NCBI GenBank assembly: GCA_018883705.1
Contig: JAHLFQ010000051.1
Location: forward strand, 1-7,465
Reading direction: 5' to 3'
Source: Candidatus Cellulosilyticum pullistercoris
Lineage (GTDB): Bacteria > Bacillota > Clostridia > Lachnospirales > Cellulosilyticaceae
DNA length: 7,465 nt
Under the pieces are notes generated by a model that searched no databases, was not told where the DNA came from, and was given only the letters and a program-made list of their open reading frames with translations. A program made the translations under genes and the position numbers. Below, in pieces: positions 1-5,766 of the stretch; the stretch's first letter is position 1, and every line of letters starts with the position of its first letter.

Positions 1-9
1 AGGTAGAGA

Positions 10-34
10 ACAATACTTTAGAGTAAAGTATTGT
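10..34. repeat. 11-bp inverted repeat with 3-nt loop (hairpin or operator)
   Basis: The arms ACAATACTTTA (10-20) and TAAAGTATTGT (24-34) are perfect reverse complements around the loop GAG. The stem is A/T-rich and no run of T follows, so it is a poor match to an intrinsic terminator. The symmetry would also suit a dimeric repressor site. A TAG at 4-6 could be the stop codon of an unseen upstream gene, in which case this hairpin would sit just past its end. That reading is speculative. Confidence 0.5.
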
Positions 35-58
35 GACTTATATTCACTTAAAAAAGAA

Positions 59-67
59 TGTTACTAT
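59..67 (+). promoter_or_regulatory. Possible extended -10 promoter for the sugar-transport operon
   Basis: TG at 59-60, one base, then TACTAT at 62-67 fits an extended -10 element (TGn plus four of six matches to TATAAT). No convincing -35 box is seen at the proper distance; the region around 38-44 is only a weak match. Transcription would start near 73-76, just upstream of the palindrome at 87-98, so a repressor bound there could block elongation. This is a plausible reading, not a firm one. Confidence 0.35.
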
Positions 68-86
68 TCAAATAGACATAGCAAAA

Positions 87-98
87 CCAAGCGCTTGG
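87..98. promoter_or_regulatory. Perfect 12-bp palindrome, LacI-family-type operator
   Basis: CCAAGCGCTTGG is its own reverse complement. Its central AAGCGCTT, with the CG at the symmetry axis, is the hallmark of LacI/GalR-family operators, including the catabolite element bound by CcpA. The outer bases are CC/GG rather than the TG/CA of the CcpA consensus, so a dedicated LacI-type sugar repressor is more likely than CcpA. The hexamer GCAAAA abuts both sides (81-86 and 99-104). The site lies 40 bp before the first permease gene, as expected for control of a sugar-uptake operon. The regulator itself is not in the window. Confidence 0.6.
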
Positions 99-138
99 GC
101 AAAAGTGGCACATAAAAATTTGAATAGGAGAGTAGAAG

Positions 139-1077
139 ATGATACTAAAAAAAGCAAAAAAAGAACCAGTACTAAAAAGTACGTTACCCCTTTCCACTAG
201 AATATATCAAAATAGATGGTTCTACATTATGTTTTTACCGGTCTTTATATGTATTTTGATATTTAGCTATTTTCCAATGGTGGGTATTTTATATGCCTTC
301 ACAGAATACACACCTTTTACAAGGGAGCCTAAGTTCATAGGGTTAGAGAACTTTAGAGTACTTTTTGAAAGTAAACAGTTCTGGAGAGCCTTTGTTAATA
401 CGTTACAAATTAGTTTTACTAACTTGGTATTAAGTATTACTTTTAGTGTTGGGTTGGCACTATTAATTGATGAAATTAAAAATGTACGATTTAAAAAAGT
501 AACTCAAACCATTATTTATATTCCGCATTTTATTTCATGGGTTGTAGTTGCATCTATCTTTACTATGTTTTTATCACCTAAAAATGGAATTCTTAATGAA
601 GTGATTCAATTGTTTGGTGGTGAGCCTATTTATTTCTTAACTAGTGAAACTTGGTGGCGCCCTGTATTCTATGCAATCAATCGTTGGAAGGAAACAGGTT
701 GGGGAACCATTATTTTCATTGCGGCCTTAGCAGGTGTTGATATGGAGCAACATGAAGCAGCTATCATTGATGGGGCTAATCGTATTCAACGTGTGCTTTT
801 TATTACTTTACCATCTATAGCAGGAACTATTCTTGTAGTATTTATTTTAAATCTAGCTAAAATCTTAAATCTATTTGATTCTGTATGGGTTTTACAAAAT
901 GCTATGATTACTAATATTTCAGACGTTATAGGTACATATGTTTATCGTTTAGGAATCACAGGAGCAGAATATGGTTTATCTACAGCAGCAGGTTTATTTA
1001 AGTCAATTGTATCTGTTATTCTAGTCACTATTGCCAACAAAGTAAGCAAGAAGATTAACGGGGAGGGAATACTATAA
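139..1077 (+). CDS. Carbohydrate ABC transporter permease, LplB type (first subunit)
   Basis: This is a cytoplasmic-membrane permease of a sugar ABC importer (binding-protein-dependent transport family, COG4209/LplB-like), with the usual length of about 310 residues. A basic N-terminal tail is followed by a first membrane segment at about residues 29-52. Further hydrophobic segments lie at about 88-110, 122-145, 188-200, 228-245 and 283-300. The EAA loop that contacts the ATPase is clear: E206-A-A, D211-G212 and L224-P225. The phrase FIGLENF at 66-72 is typical of the family. AGGAG at 126-130, eight bases before the ATG, supports the start. The stop codon overlaps the next gene's ATG by one base, which implies translational coupling. 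No ATPase gene is in the window; such importers often share an MsmK-type ATPase encoded elsewhere. The substrate cannot be read from this subunit; the nearby GH43 enzyme suggests plant oligosaccharides. Confidence 0.93.
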   Translation: MILKKAKKEPVLKSTLPLSTRIYQNRWFYIMFLPVFICILIFSYFPMVGILYAFTEYTPFTREPKFIGLENFRVLFESKQFWRAFVNTLQISFTNLVLSITFSVGLALLIDEIKNVRFKKVTQTIIYIPHFISWVVVASIFTMFLSPKNGILNEVIQLFGGEPIYFLTSETWWRPVFYAINRWKETGWGTIIFIAALAGVDMEQHEAAIIDGANRIQRVLFITLPSIAGTILVVFILNLAKILNLFDSVWVLQNAMITNISDVIGTYVYRLGITGAEYGLSTAAGLFKSIVSVILVTIANKVSKKINGEGIL

Positions 1078-1949
1078 TGGAAACACAAGGACATGAAAAA
1101 ATATCTTTTAGACCTGGATATCGTGCTAGAGCATTCTTCTTAATCTTTGACTACATATTTTTAATTTTATTAATGCTCGTAATGGTTATTCCTTTACTAA
1201 AAGTATTTGTAGACTCTGTTGACCCTACAACTTATGGGATAAGATTGTGGCCAAAAACCGTTGAATTCTCTGCATATAAACAAGTATTTAGTAACTCAGC
1301 ATTATATAGGCCGTTTTTTATATCTGTACTTACAACAGTAGTGGGAACTGCATTTGGTTTATTAATGACTACCTTAGCAGGCTATGTTATTATTCAAAAA
1401 CAAATGCCAGGGCATAAATTCGTTGTTAACTTCATCTTCTTTACAATGCTTTTTAGTGGGGGATTAATTCCTACATATCTTAACATTAAGAATCTAGGAT
1501 TAATGAATAATTTAATTGCTGTTATTGTGCCTTGTAGTTTAAGTGCGTATAACATGATTTTGATGAAAAGTTTCTTTGAAACAATTCCAAGTACTTTATA
1601 TGAAGCGGCAGCCATTGACGGGTGTACACCTGTAATGACCTTTAGCAAAATCGTATTACCACTTTCTAAACCTGCATTAGCTTCCATTGGTTTATTTATT
1701 GCAGTTGGGTTATGGAATGAATATATGCACTTTATTCTTTATATGACAGATCCTAAGTGGAAAAACTTCCAAGTTAAGGTAAGAGATCTCATCTTAAATG
1801 ATGGAATATCTGGTGTAAGTATTACCTTATCACAGGAAATGTTAAAAAGTGCAGTAGTAGTTGTTGTTGTACTTCCGTTCTTACTCATCTATCCATTCTT
1901 ACAAAAGTATTTTGTAAAAGGCGTTACGATAGGATCAGTAAAAGGTTAA
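1077..1949 (+). CDS. Carbohydrate ABC transporter permease, YtcP/LplC type (second subunit)
   Basis: This is the second membrane subunit of the same importer (COG0395-like, YtcP/LplC group), full length for the family at about 290 residues. It has a short cytoplasmic N terminus, a first membrane segment at about 20-45, and others at about 80-105, 117-135, 143-165, 200-220 and 256-275. The EAA loop reads E176-A-A-A, D181-G182 and L194-P195. The extreme C terminus, with QKYFVKG followed by TIGSVKG, is characteristic of this group. The start ATG shares its A with the stop codon of the preceding permease, and GGGGAGGGA lies just upstream. It should form a heterodimer with the upstream permease. 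No truncation or frameshift is seen. Confidence 0.93.
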   Translation: METQGHEKISFRPGYRARAFFLIFDYIFLILLMLVMVIPLLKVFVDSVDPTTYGIRLWPKTVEFSAYKQVFSNSALYRPFFISVLTTVVGTAFGLLMTTLAGYVIIQKQMPGHKFVVNFIFFTMLFSGGLIPTYLNIKNLGLMNNLIAVIVPCSLSAYNMILMKSFFETIPSTLYEAAAIDGCTPVMTFSKIVLPLSKPALASIGLFIAVGLWNEYMHFILYMTDPKWKNFQVKVRDLILNDGISGVSITLSQEMLKSAVVVVVVLPFLLIYPFLQKYFVKGVTIGSVKG

Positions 1950-1956
1950 TACTAAG

Positions 1957-1978
1957 ATAATAAAAAATATTTTATTAT
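1957..1978 (+). repeat. All-A/T hairpin between permease and binding-protein genes
   Basis: ATAATAAAA (1957-1965) and TTTTATTAT (1970-1978) are perfect complements around a 4-nt loop (AATA). The stem is only A-T pairs, so it is weak and could arise by chance in A/T-rich DNA. It lies in the 53-bp gap just before the AGGAGGG ribosome binding site of the binding-protein gene. RNA processing or stabilisation that raises binding-protein output is possible but unproven. Confidence 0.3.
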
Positions 1979-2002
1979 AAACAATTCTAGGAGGGTTTAA
2001 CT

Positions 2003-3514
2003 ATGAAAATGATGAAAAAAGTAGCATCAACAGCTTTAGTGGGGTTAATGGTAGGCTCTAGTTTAGTAGGATGCGGAAATTCTGCAACTACTAGTACGAA
2101 TGATACTCAAAGTCCTGATAAAGCACCAGCTACAGAAAGTAGTACGACACCAGCAGCTGATGCAGCAGAAGCTAATAAAGAGGTATCAAAACCAGAGAAA
2201 ATTCATTGGATGGTACATAGTGGGATGAATGCAGAAAATGGATCAGACCAATGGGTAGAAGAGTTTGAAAAGAAAACAGGCATTGATATGGAACTAGAAA
2301 TGGTTTCTAATAATGAATACAAAACAATTCTTGAATTAGCATTTGCTTCAGGTCGTGTTCCTAATGTTTTTGACTTAACAGGTGAGAACTTAGCAATTTA
2401 TGTAAAACAAGGTGCTATTAGAGATTTGACAGACTGGGTTAAAAATTCAGATTTCTATGATAGGGTAGATCCAGGCGTATGGGAAGCAGTAGAGTTAGAT
2501 GGAAAAATCTATGCTGTACCAATTGAAGTACCATCTGCAGCTGTAACCTATGTAAGAAAAGACTGGTTAGATCGTTTAGGAATGGATATTCCTACAACAT
2601 ATGATGAATTTACAGCTATGCTTACTGCATTTAAAAATGATATTCCAGAATGTACAGTACCTTTAACTGCACCAGGATTAAAAGTATCTATGAACTTACC
2701 AGAATTCTTCTTAGGTGCTAACCCTGACTTTATTAAAAAAGATGGCAAATGGGTAAATGGTATGTTAGAACCTAATATGGCAGATGCACTTCAAAGATTA
2801 CAAGATGCTTATAAAGACGGTCTCATTGACTTAGAGGTTGTAACGAATACGACTTCTAACTGCCGTGACCAATGGTATTCTGGTAGTGTAGGTGTATTCA
2901 CTTACTGGGGCGGTAACTGGGGTCAAACTTTAACTGAAAGACTACAAGTTAATGTACCAGAAGCTGAAGTAGTAGCTATTCCTCCTATTGAAGGGGCTGT
3001 TTATGAATATGCTGTACCAACACTCTTATGTATCTCAGCTGATACACCTGAAGAAGAAGCAGAAGGTATCTTTAAATACTTCTTTGAATATATGCACGAT
3101 GGTGGTGAAGGTCAGGTATTATTCCAAAGTGGTGTAGAAAACTTACACTGGAAACAAGAAGGAGACAAACTTGTACAACTTCCAACCTTATCTAACCCAG
3201 ATGAAACTTTCCGTAAAGCATGGATTACACCTTGGATGTCAATCAGTCCTTTAGAAGTAACAGACAAAAACTTAGATTTAGCTCAAAGTGTAGTTGATTC
3301 TTTAGAAATTGCAAATACATATGCAGAACAAAAATCTGTATATCCAGTATCAGATACTCTAACAAAAATTAAATCAGACCTTACTTTAGTTAAGGAAAAT
3401 GTGATTGCTAATGTAGTTATGGGTAATATGAGTGTAGAAGAAGGGCTTAACAAATACAAAGAAGAAGCTAGTATGTTAGGTGCAGATAAAGTAGTAGAAG
3501 AAATGAATCAATAA
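2003..3514 (+). CDS. Extracellular sugar-binding lipoprotein of the ABC importer
   Basis: This is a solute-binding protein of the COG1653/LipO type that captures the sugar outside the membrane and delivers it to the two permeases encoded upstream. The N terminus is a lipoprotein signal: basic MKMMKK, a hydrophobic stretch to about residue 20, then the lipobox L21-V-G-C24, with Cys24 the expected lipidated residue. A low-complexity Thr/Ser/Ala/Pro linker runs to about residue 62, and the folded domain begins near the IHWMVHSG segment. The 503-residue length suits this large-binding-protein class, which often handles oligosaccharides. Aromatic clusters such as YWGGNWGQ at about 300-307 could be part of a sugar-binding surface. 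The start is supported by AGGAGGG at 1989-1995. The gene follows the permeases after 53 bp and is closed by the hairpin at 3523-3563. The substrate is inferred from context only, with xylo- or arabino-oligosaccharides as the best guess. Confidence 0.92.
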   Translation: MKMMKKVASTALVGLMVGSSLVGCGNSATTSTNDTQSPDKAPATESSTTPAADAAEANKEVSKPEKIHWMVHSGMNAENGSDQWVEEFEKKTGIDMELEMVSNNEYKTILELAFASGRVPNVFDLTGENLAIYVKQGAIRDLTDWVKNSDFYDRVDPGVWEAVELDGKIYAVPIEVPSAAVTYVRKDWLDRLGMDIPTTYDEFTAMLTAFKNDIPECTVPLTAPGLKVSMNLPEFFLGANPDFIKKDGKWVNGMLEPNMADALQRLQDAYKDGLIDLEVVTNTTSNCRDQWYSGSVGVFTYWGGNWGQTLTERLQVNVPEAEVVAIPPIEGAVYEYAVPTLLCISADTPEEEAEGIFKYFFEYMHDGGEGQVLFQSGVENLHWKQEGDKLVQLPTLSNPDETFRKAWITPWMSISPLEVTDKNLDLAQSVVDSLEIANTYAEQKSVYPVSDTLTKIKSDLTLVKENVIANVVMGNMSVEEGLNKYKEEASMLGADKVVEEMNQ

Positions 3515-3522
3515 TTTAAAGT

Positions 3523-3563
3523 CAATGCTCTTTATAGGGGGAATACCCCTATAAAGAGCATTG
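3523..3563 (+). terminator. Hairpin terminator after the ABC importer genes
   Basis: A perfect 18-bp stem is formed by 3523-3540 and 3546-3563, with a 5-nt loop GAATA; the G/C-rich top (GGGG/CCCC) makes it very stable. It starts eight bases after the binding-protein stop codon. The downstream sequence (TTGTTATTAG) is only moderately T-rich. It may therefore terminate imperfectly and mainly protect the upstream mRNA from 3' decay, allowing some read-through to the glycosidase gene. Confidence 0.75.
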
Positions 3564-3624
3564 TTATTAGGAAGACATGGTAGAAGAGAAAATAAAAGAT
3601 AGAATTAAGTATGAATTCGCTTAA

Positions 3625-3642
3625 AAATAGTATATACTATTT
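3625..3642. promoter_or_regulatory. Perfect 18-bp palindrome, candidate operator/promoter of the GH43 gene
   Basis: AAATAGTATATACTATTT is identical to its reverse complement. It lies 68 bp before the GH43 start and contains TATACT (3633-3638), a five-of-six match to a -10 box, but no good -35 box is found 16-18 bp upstream. A two-fold symmetric site over a possible -10 would suit a dimeric repressor. With a one-base loop or none it is unlikely to act as an RNA hairpin of this length. No cognate regulator is visible. Confidence 0.45.
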
Positions 3643-3710
3643 GTGAAATAACATTTTATAAGAAGTTTAAAAAGTTTTATATCACTAATACATATAAAGG
3701 GAGAATAAAG

Positions 3711-5636
3711 ATGAAAGATACCGACATTTTTTTAGCCGTACAGGAAGAAAACCTAGAATGGTTTAAAGAAATTTTAAGTCACTATCCTAGAGCCATTTTG
3801 TTAAAGAGTGATGAGGGGATAGGAGTACCTTTTTTAGCAGCAGCCACAGGAAATTATGAATTAGTAAAATATATTATAGAGTACTCTATTGCCAGTATGA
3901 ATGAAAGAGATTCTATGCATCAGAGTATCTTGCATTATGCGGCAAAGTCAGGTAATGTTCGCATGCTTAAGTATCTTGTTGAGAAAGTTGGTATGTCCCC
4001 TGTAGAAGGAGATAAAGTGTGTAAAACACCGTATGATATCGTTCATGAACTAGGATACCAAGAAGCAGAAAGCTATTTTGAGCAAGTAGTGGGTGTACCT
4101 TTAAAGGATATGTATCGTAATCCTATTCGTACAGGTATGCATCCTGACCCTTCAATTGTTCGAGTAGGTGAAGATTATTATATGGTTAATTCTTCTTTTA
4201 TCTTTTTCCCATGTATTCCAATTTCTCATTCTAAAGATTTAATTCATTGGAAAGTCATTGGGCATGCCATTACGAATCCAGAGTGGGCTGAGTTAGAGCA
4301 TCTAGAAGGTGGAAGAGGGTATTGGGCACCTGATATTTCTTATTATGAAGGACGTTTTTACATAACAGCCACTTATAGAATGAATGATGATGGGACAGTT
4401 TATCGTAAGCAGATGGTAACTTCATCAGATAAACCAGAAGGACCTTACTGCAAGCCTACTTTTATAGATGAAGATGGTATTGATCCTTCTATCTTTACAG
4501 ATGAAGATGGTAGAAGATATATGCTTCTTAATCGTGGGGCTAGAATTTTTGAGATTAGTAAAGATGGTACTAAGAAATTATCTGAGCCAGAACTTCTATG
4601 GTATGGAGACAATAAACGTGCGCCAGAAGGACCACATCTTTTGAAGAAAGATGGTTACTACTATCTCTTTATGGCAGAAGGTGGTACGGGGATGGGACAT
4701 CGCATAACTGTAGCTCGTTCTAAGACTTTAAAGGGAAATTATGAGCCTTGTCCCTATAATCCAATTATGCGCCAACATGACGAAGAGGCAACTATTCAAA
4801 GAGCAGGTCATGGCAAGCCTGTTATGACTCAAAATGGGGAGTGGTATATGGTTTATCTTTGTGGTAGACCATTAGAAGGTAGAACACTTTTAGGACGCGA
4901 AACAGCAATGGACCCTATTACTTGGACAGCAGATGGTTGGCCTATAGTGAATCATTTAAAGGGACCTAGTGTATTGCAGAAAAAGCCTAATTTAAAAGAG
5001 TATTTATGGGAAGAGACGATTAAGAATGGCTTTGGTAAAGATAGGCTAAGTAGTGAGTGGGTATTTCCTCGCTCACCTAAGAAAGAGGGTTATGTTTTAA
5101 AAGATGGCAAACTCTTATTAAAAGGAGACAAGGCTGATTTAAATGAGGTAGCTTGCCGCAGCGTGGTACTTCAAAAACAAATAGATTTTTGTTTTAGCAC
5201 CAGTGTACAAATTAAGTTAGAGCACTTATCAGAAGGACAAAACTTAGGGCTAACAGGATATTATGATGAAAATACCTACTTGAAGTTTGGAATTTATGAC
5301 AGAAAAGATCAAGAAGAAGGCTATACCTTAGCAGTAAGTGAATGGATATATCCTAATGAAAAGAGGCATTTTGAAACCGTATTACCATCCATAGAATCTA
5401 TTTTCTTACGCATGGATACTCATGAATTTAAGCGAAGTTTCTACTATAGTGAAGACGGAGAAAATTGGGTAGAATTAGGAAGCTTACCTTGTGTAGATTA
5501 TCTTTGTGATGAGGGACATAATATAGGAAAACGATTTACAGGAGCTATGGTAGGTGTTTATGCTTATGGAGGAGAAAAGGCGTTAACAGGCGTATTTAGT
5601 CATTTTTCTTACCATAAGTTAGAGGAAGAAAGATAA
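3711..5636 (+). CDS. Ankyrin-repeat / GH43 fusion glycosidase (beta-xylosidase or arabinofuranosidase type)
   Basis: This is a predicted cytoplasmic glycoside hydrolase with no signal peptide. Residues 1 to about 128 form roughly four ankyrin repeats; the clearest is at 70-103, with ILHYAAKSGNVRMLKYLV. A GH43 five-bladed propeller follows at about 137-430. Expected catalytic residues are present: base D146 (in HPDPS), pKa-modulating D258 (in DGIDPSIF) and acid E306 (in APEGPHL). WAPD at 205-208, GHGKP at 366-370 and LGRET at 394-398 support the beta-xylosidase-like branch. Residues about 433-638 match the concanavalin-like beta-sandwich C-terminal domain (GH43_C2), with GLTGYYDENTYLKFGI its most typical stretch. 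Related xylosidases are about 530 residues long, so the extra length is the ankyrin part. AAAGGGAG just upstream supports this start, and the repeats are in frame with no internal restart needed. It probably trims imported xylo- or arabino-oligosaccharides; exact substrate is uncertain. Confidence 0.9.
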   Translation: MKDTDIFLAVQEENLEWFKEILSHYPRAILLKSDEGIGVPFLAAATGNYELVKYIIEYSIASMNERDSMHQSILHYAAKSGNVRMLKYLVEKVGMSPVEGDKVCKTPYDIVHELGYQEAESYFEQVVGVPLKDMYRNPIRTGMHPDPSIVRVGEDYYMVNSSFIFFPCIPISHSKDLIHWKVIGHAITNPEWAELEHLEGGRGYWAPDISYYEGRFYITATYRMNDDGTVYRKQMVTSSDKPEGPYCKPTFIDEDGIDPSIFTDEDGRRYMLLNRGARIFEISKDGTKKLSEPELLWYGDNKRAPEGPHLLKKDGYYYLFMAEGGTGMGHRITVARSKTLKGNYEPCPYNPIMRQHDEEATIQRAGHGKPVMTQNGEWYMVYLCGRPLEGRTLLGRETAMDPITWTADGWPIVNHLKGPSVLQKKPNLKEYLWEETIKNGFGKDRLSSEWVFPRSPKKEGYVLKDGKLLLKGDKADLNEVACRSVVLQKQIDFCFSTSVQIKLEHLSEGQNLGLTGYYDENTYLKFGIYDRKDQEEGYTLAVSEWIYPNEKRHFETVLPSIESIFLRMDTHEFKRSFYYSEDGENWVELGSLPCVDYLCDEGHNIGKRFTGAMVGVYAYGGEKALTGVFSHFSYHKLEEER

Positions 5637-5686
5637 AAAAGTATTAAAAAGTAAAAAAATTATAAGTTATAGGTAGGTTGTTAGGA

Positions 5687-5763
5687 TTTTCTATAGATAA
5701 GTGTGAAGAAATTATGTTAATATAAAAGTTAACACAAATCAACATAACTATAGAAAAAGGTGA
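5687..5763 (+). promoter_or_regulatory. Structured leader of the NhaC gene reaching the ribosome binding site
   Basis: Outer arms TTTTCTATAG (5687-5696) and CTATAGAAAA (5748-5757) are perfect complements. Directly inside the 3' arm, AACATAA (5741-5747) pairs with TTATGTT (5712-5718). An alternative small hairpin, TGTTAA (5715-5720) with TTAACA (5729-5734), uses overlapping bases and would exclude the second helix. The outer 3' arm ends in the A-run of the AAAAAGGTGA ribosome binding site, so folding could affect translation initiation. I do not recognise a known riboswitch class. The same symmetry could instead reflect protein-binding sites on DNA. Confidence 0.35.
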
Positions 5764-5766
5764 CTT

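Noticed and set aside
87..98. The palindrome CCAAGCGCTTGG as a canonical CcpA catabolite site.
   Set aside because: The core fits, but the outer TG and CA bases of the consensus are replaced by CC and GG, so a general LacI-family operator is the safer call.
1394..1687. Open reading frame on the minus strand inside the second permease.
   Set aside because: It is antisense to a clearly recognised gene, has no family features of its own and lacks a convincing ribosome site.
2548..2748. Open reading frame on the minus strand inside the binding-protein gene.
   Set aside because: It is antisense to a well-supported gene and its translation has no recognisable features.
3577..3624. A 15-codon open frame (MVEEKIKDRIKYEFA) after AGGA in the gap before the GH43 gene.
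   Set aside because: It is too short to judge, its ribosome site is too close to the ATG, and no family resemblance or conservation can be shown.
5637..5686. Terminator between the GH43 and NhaC genes.
   Set aside because: The stretch is A-rich with no stable stem followed by a T-run.
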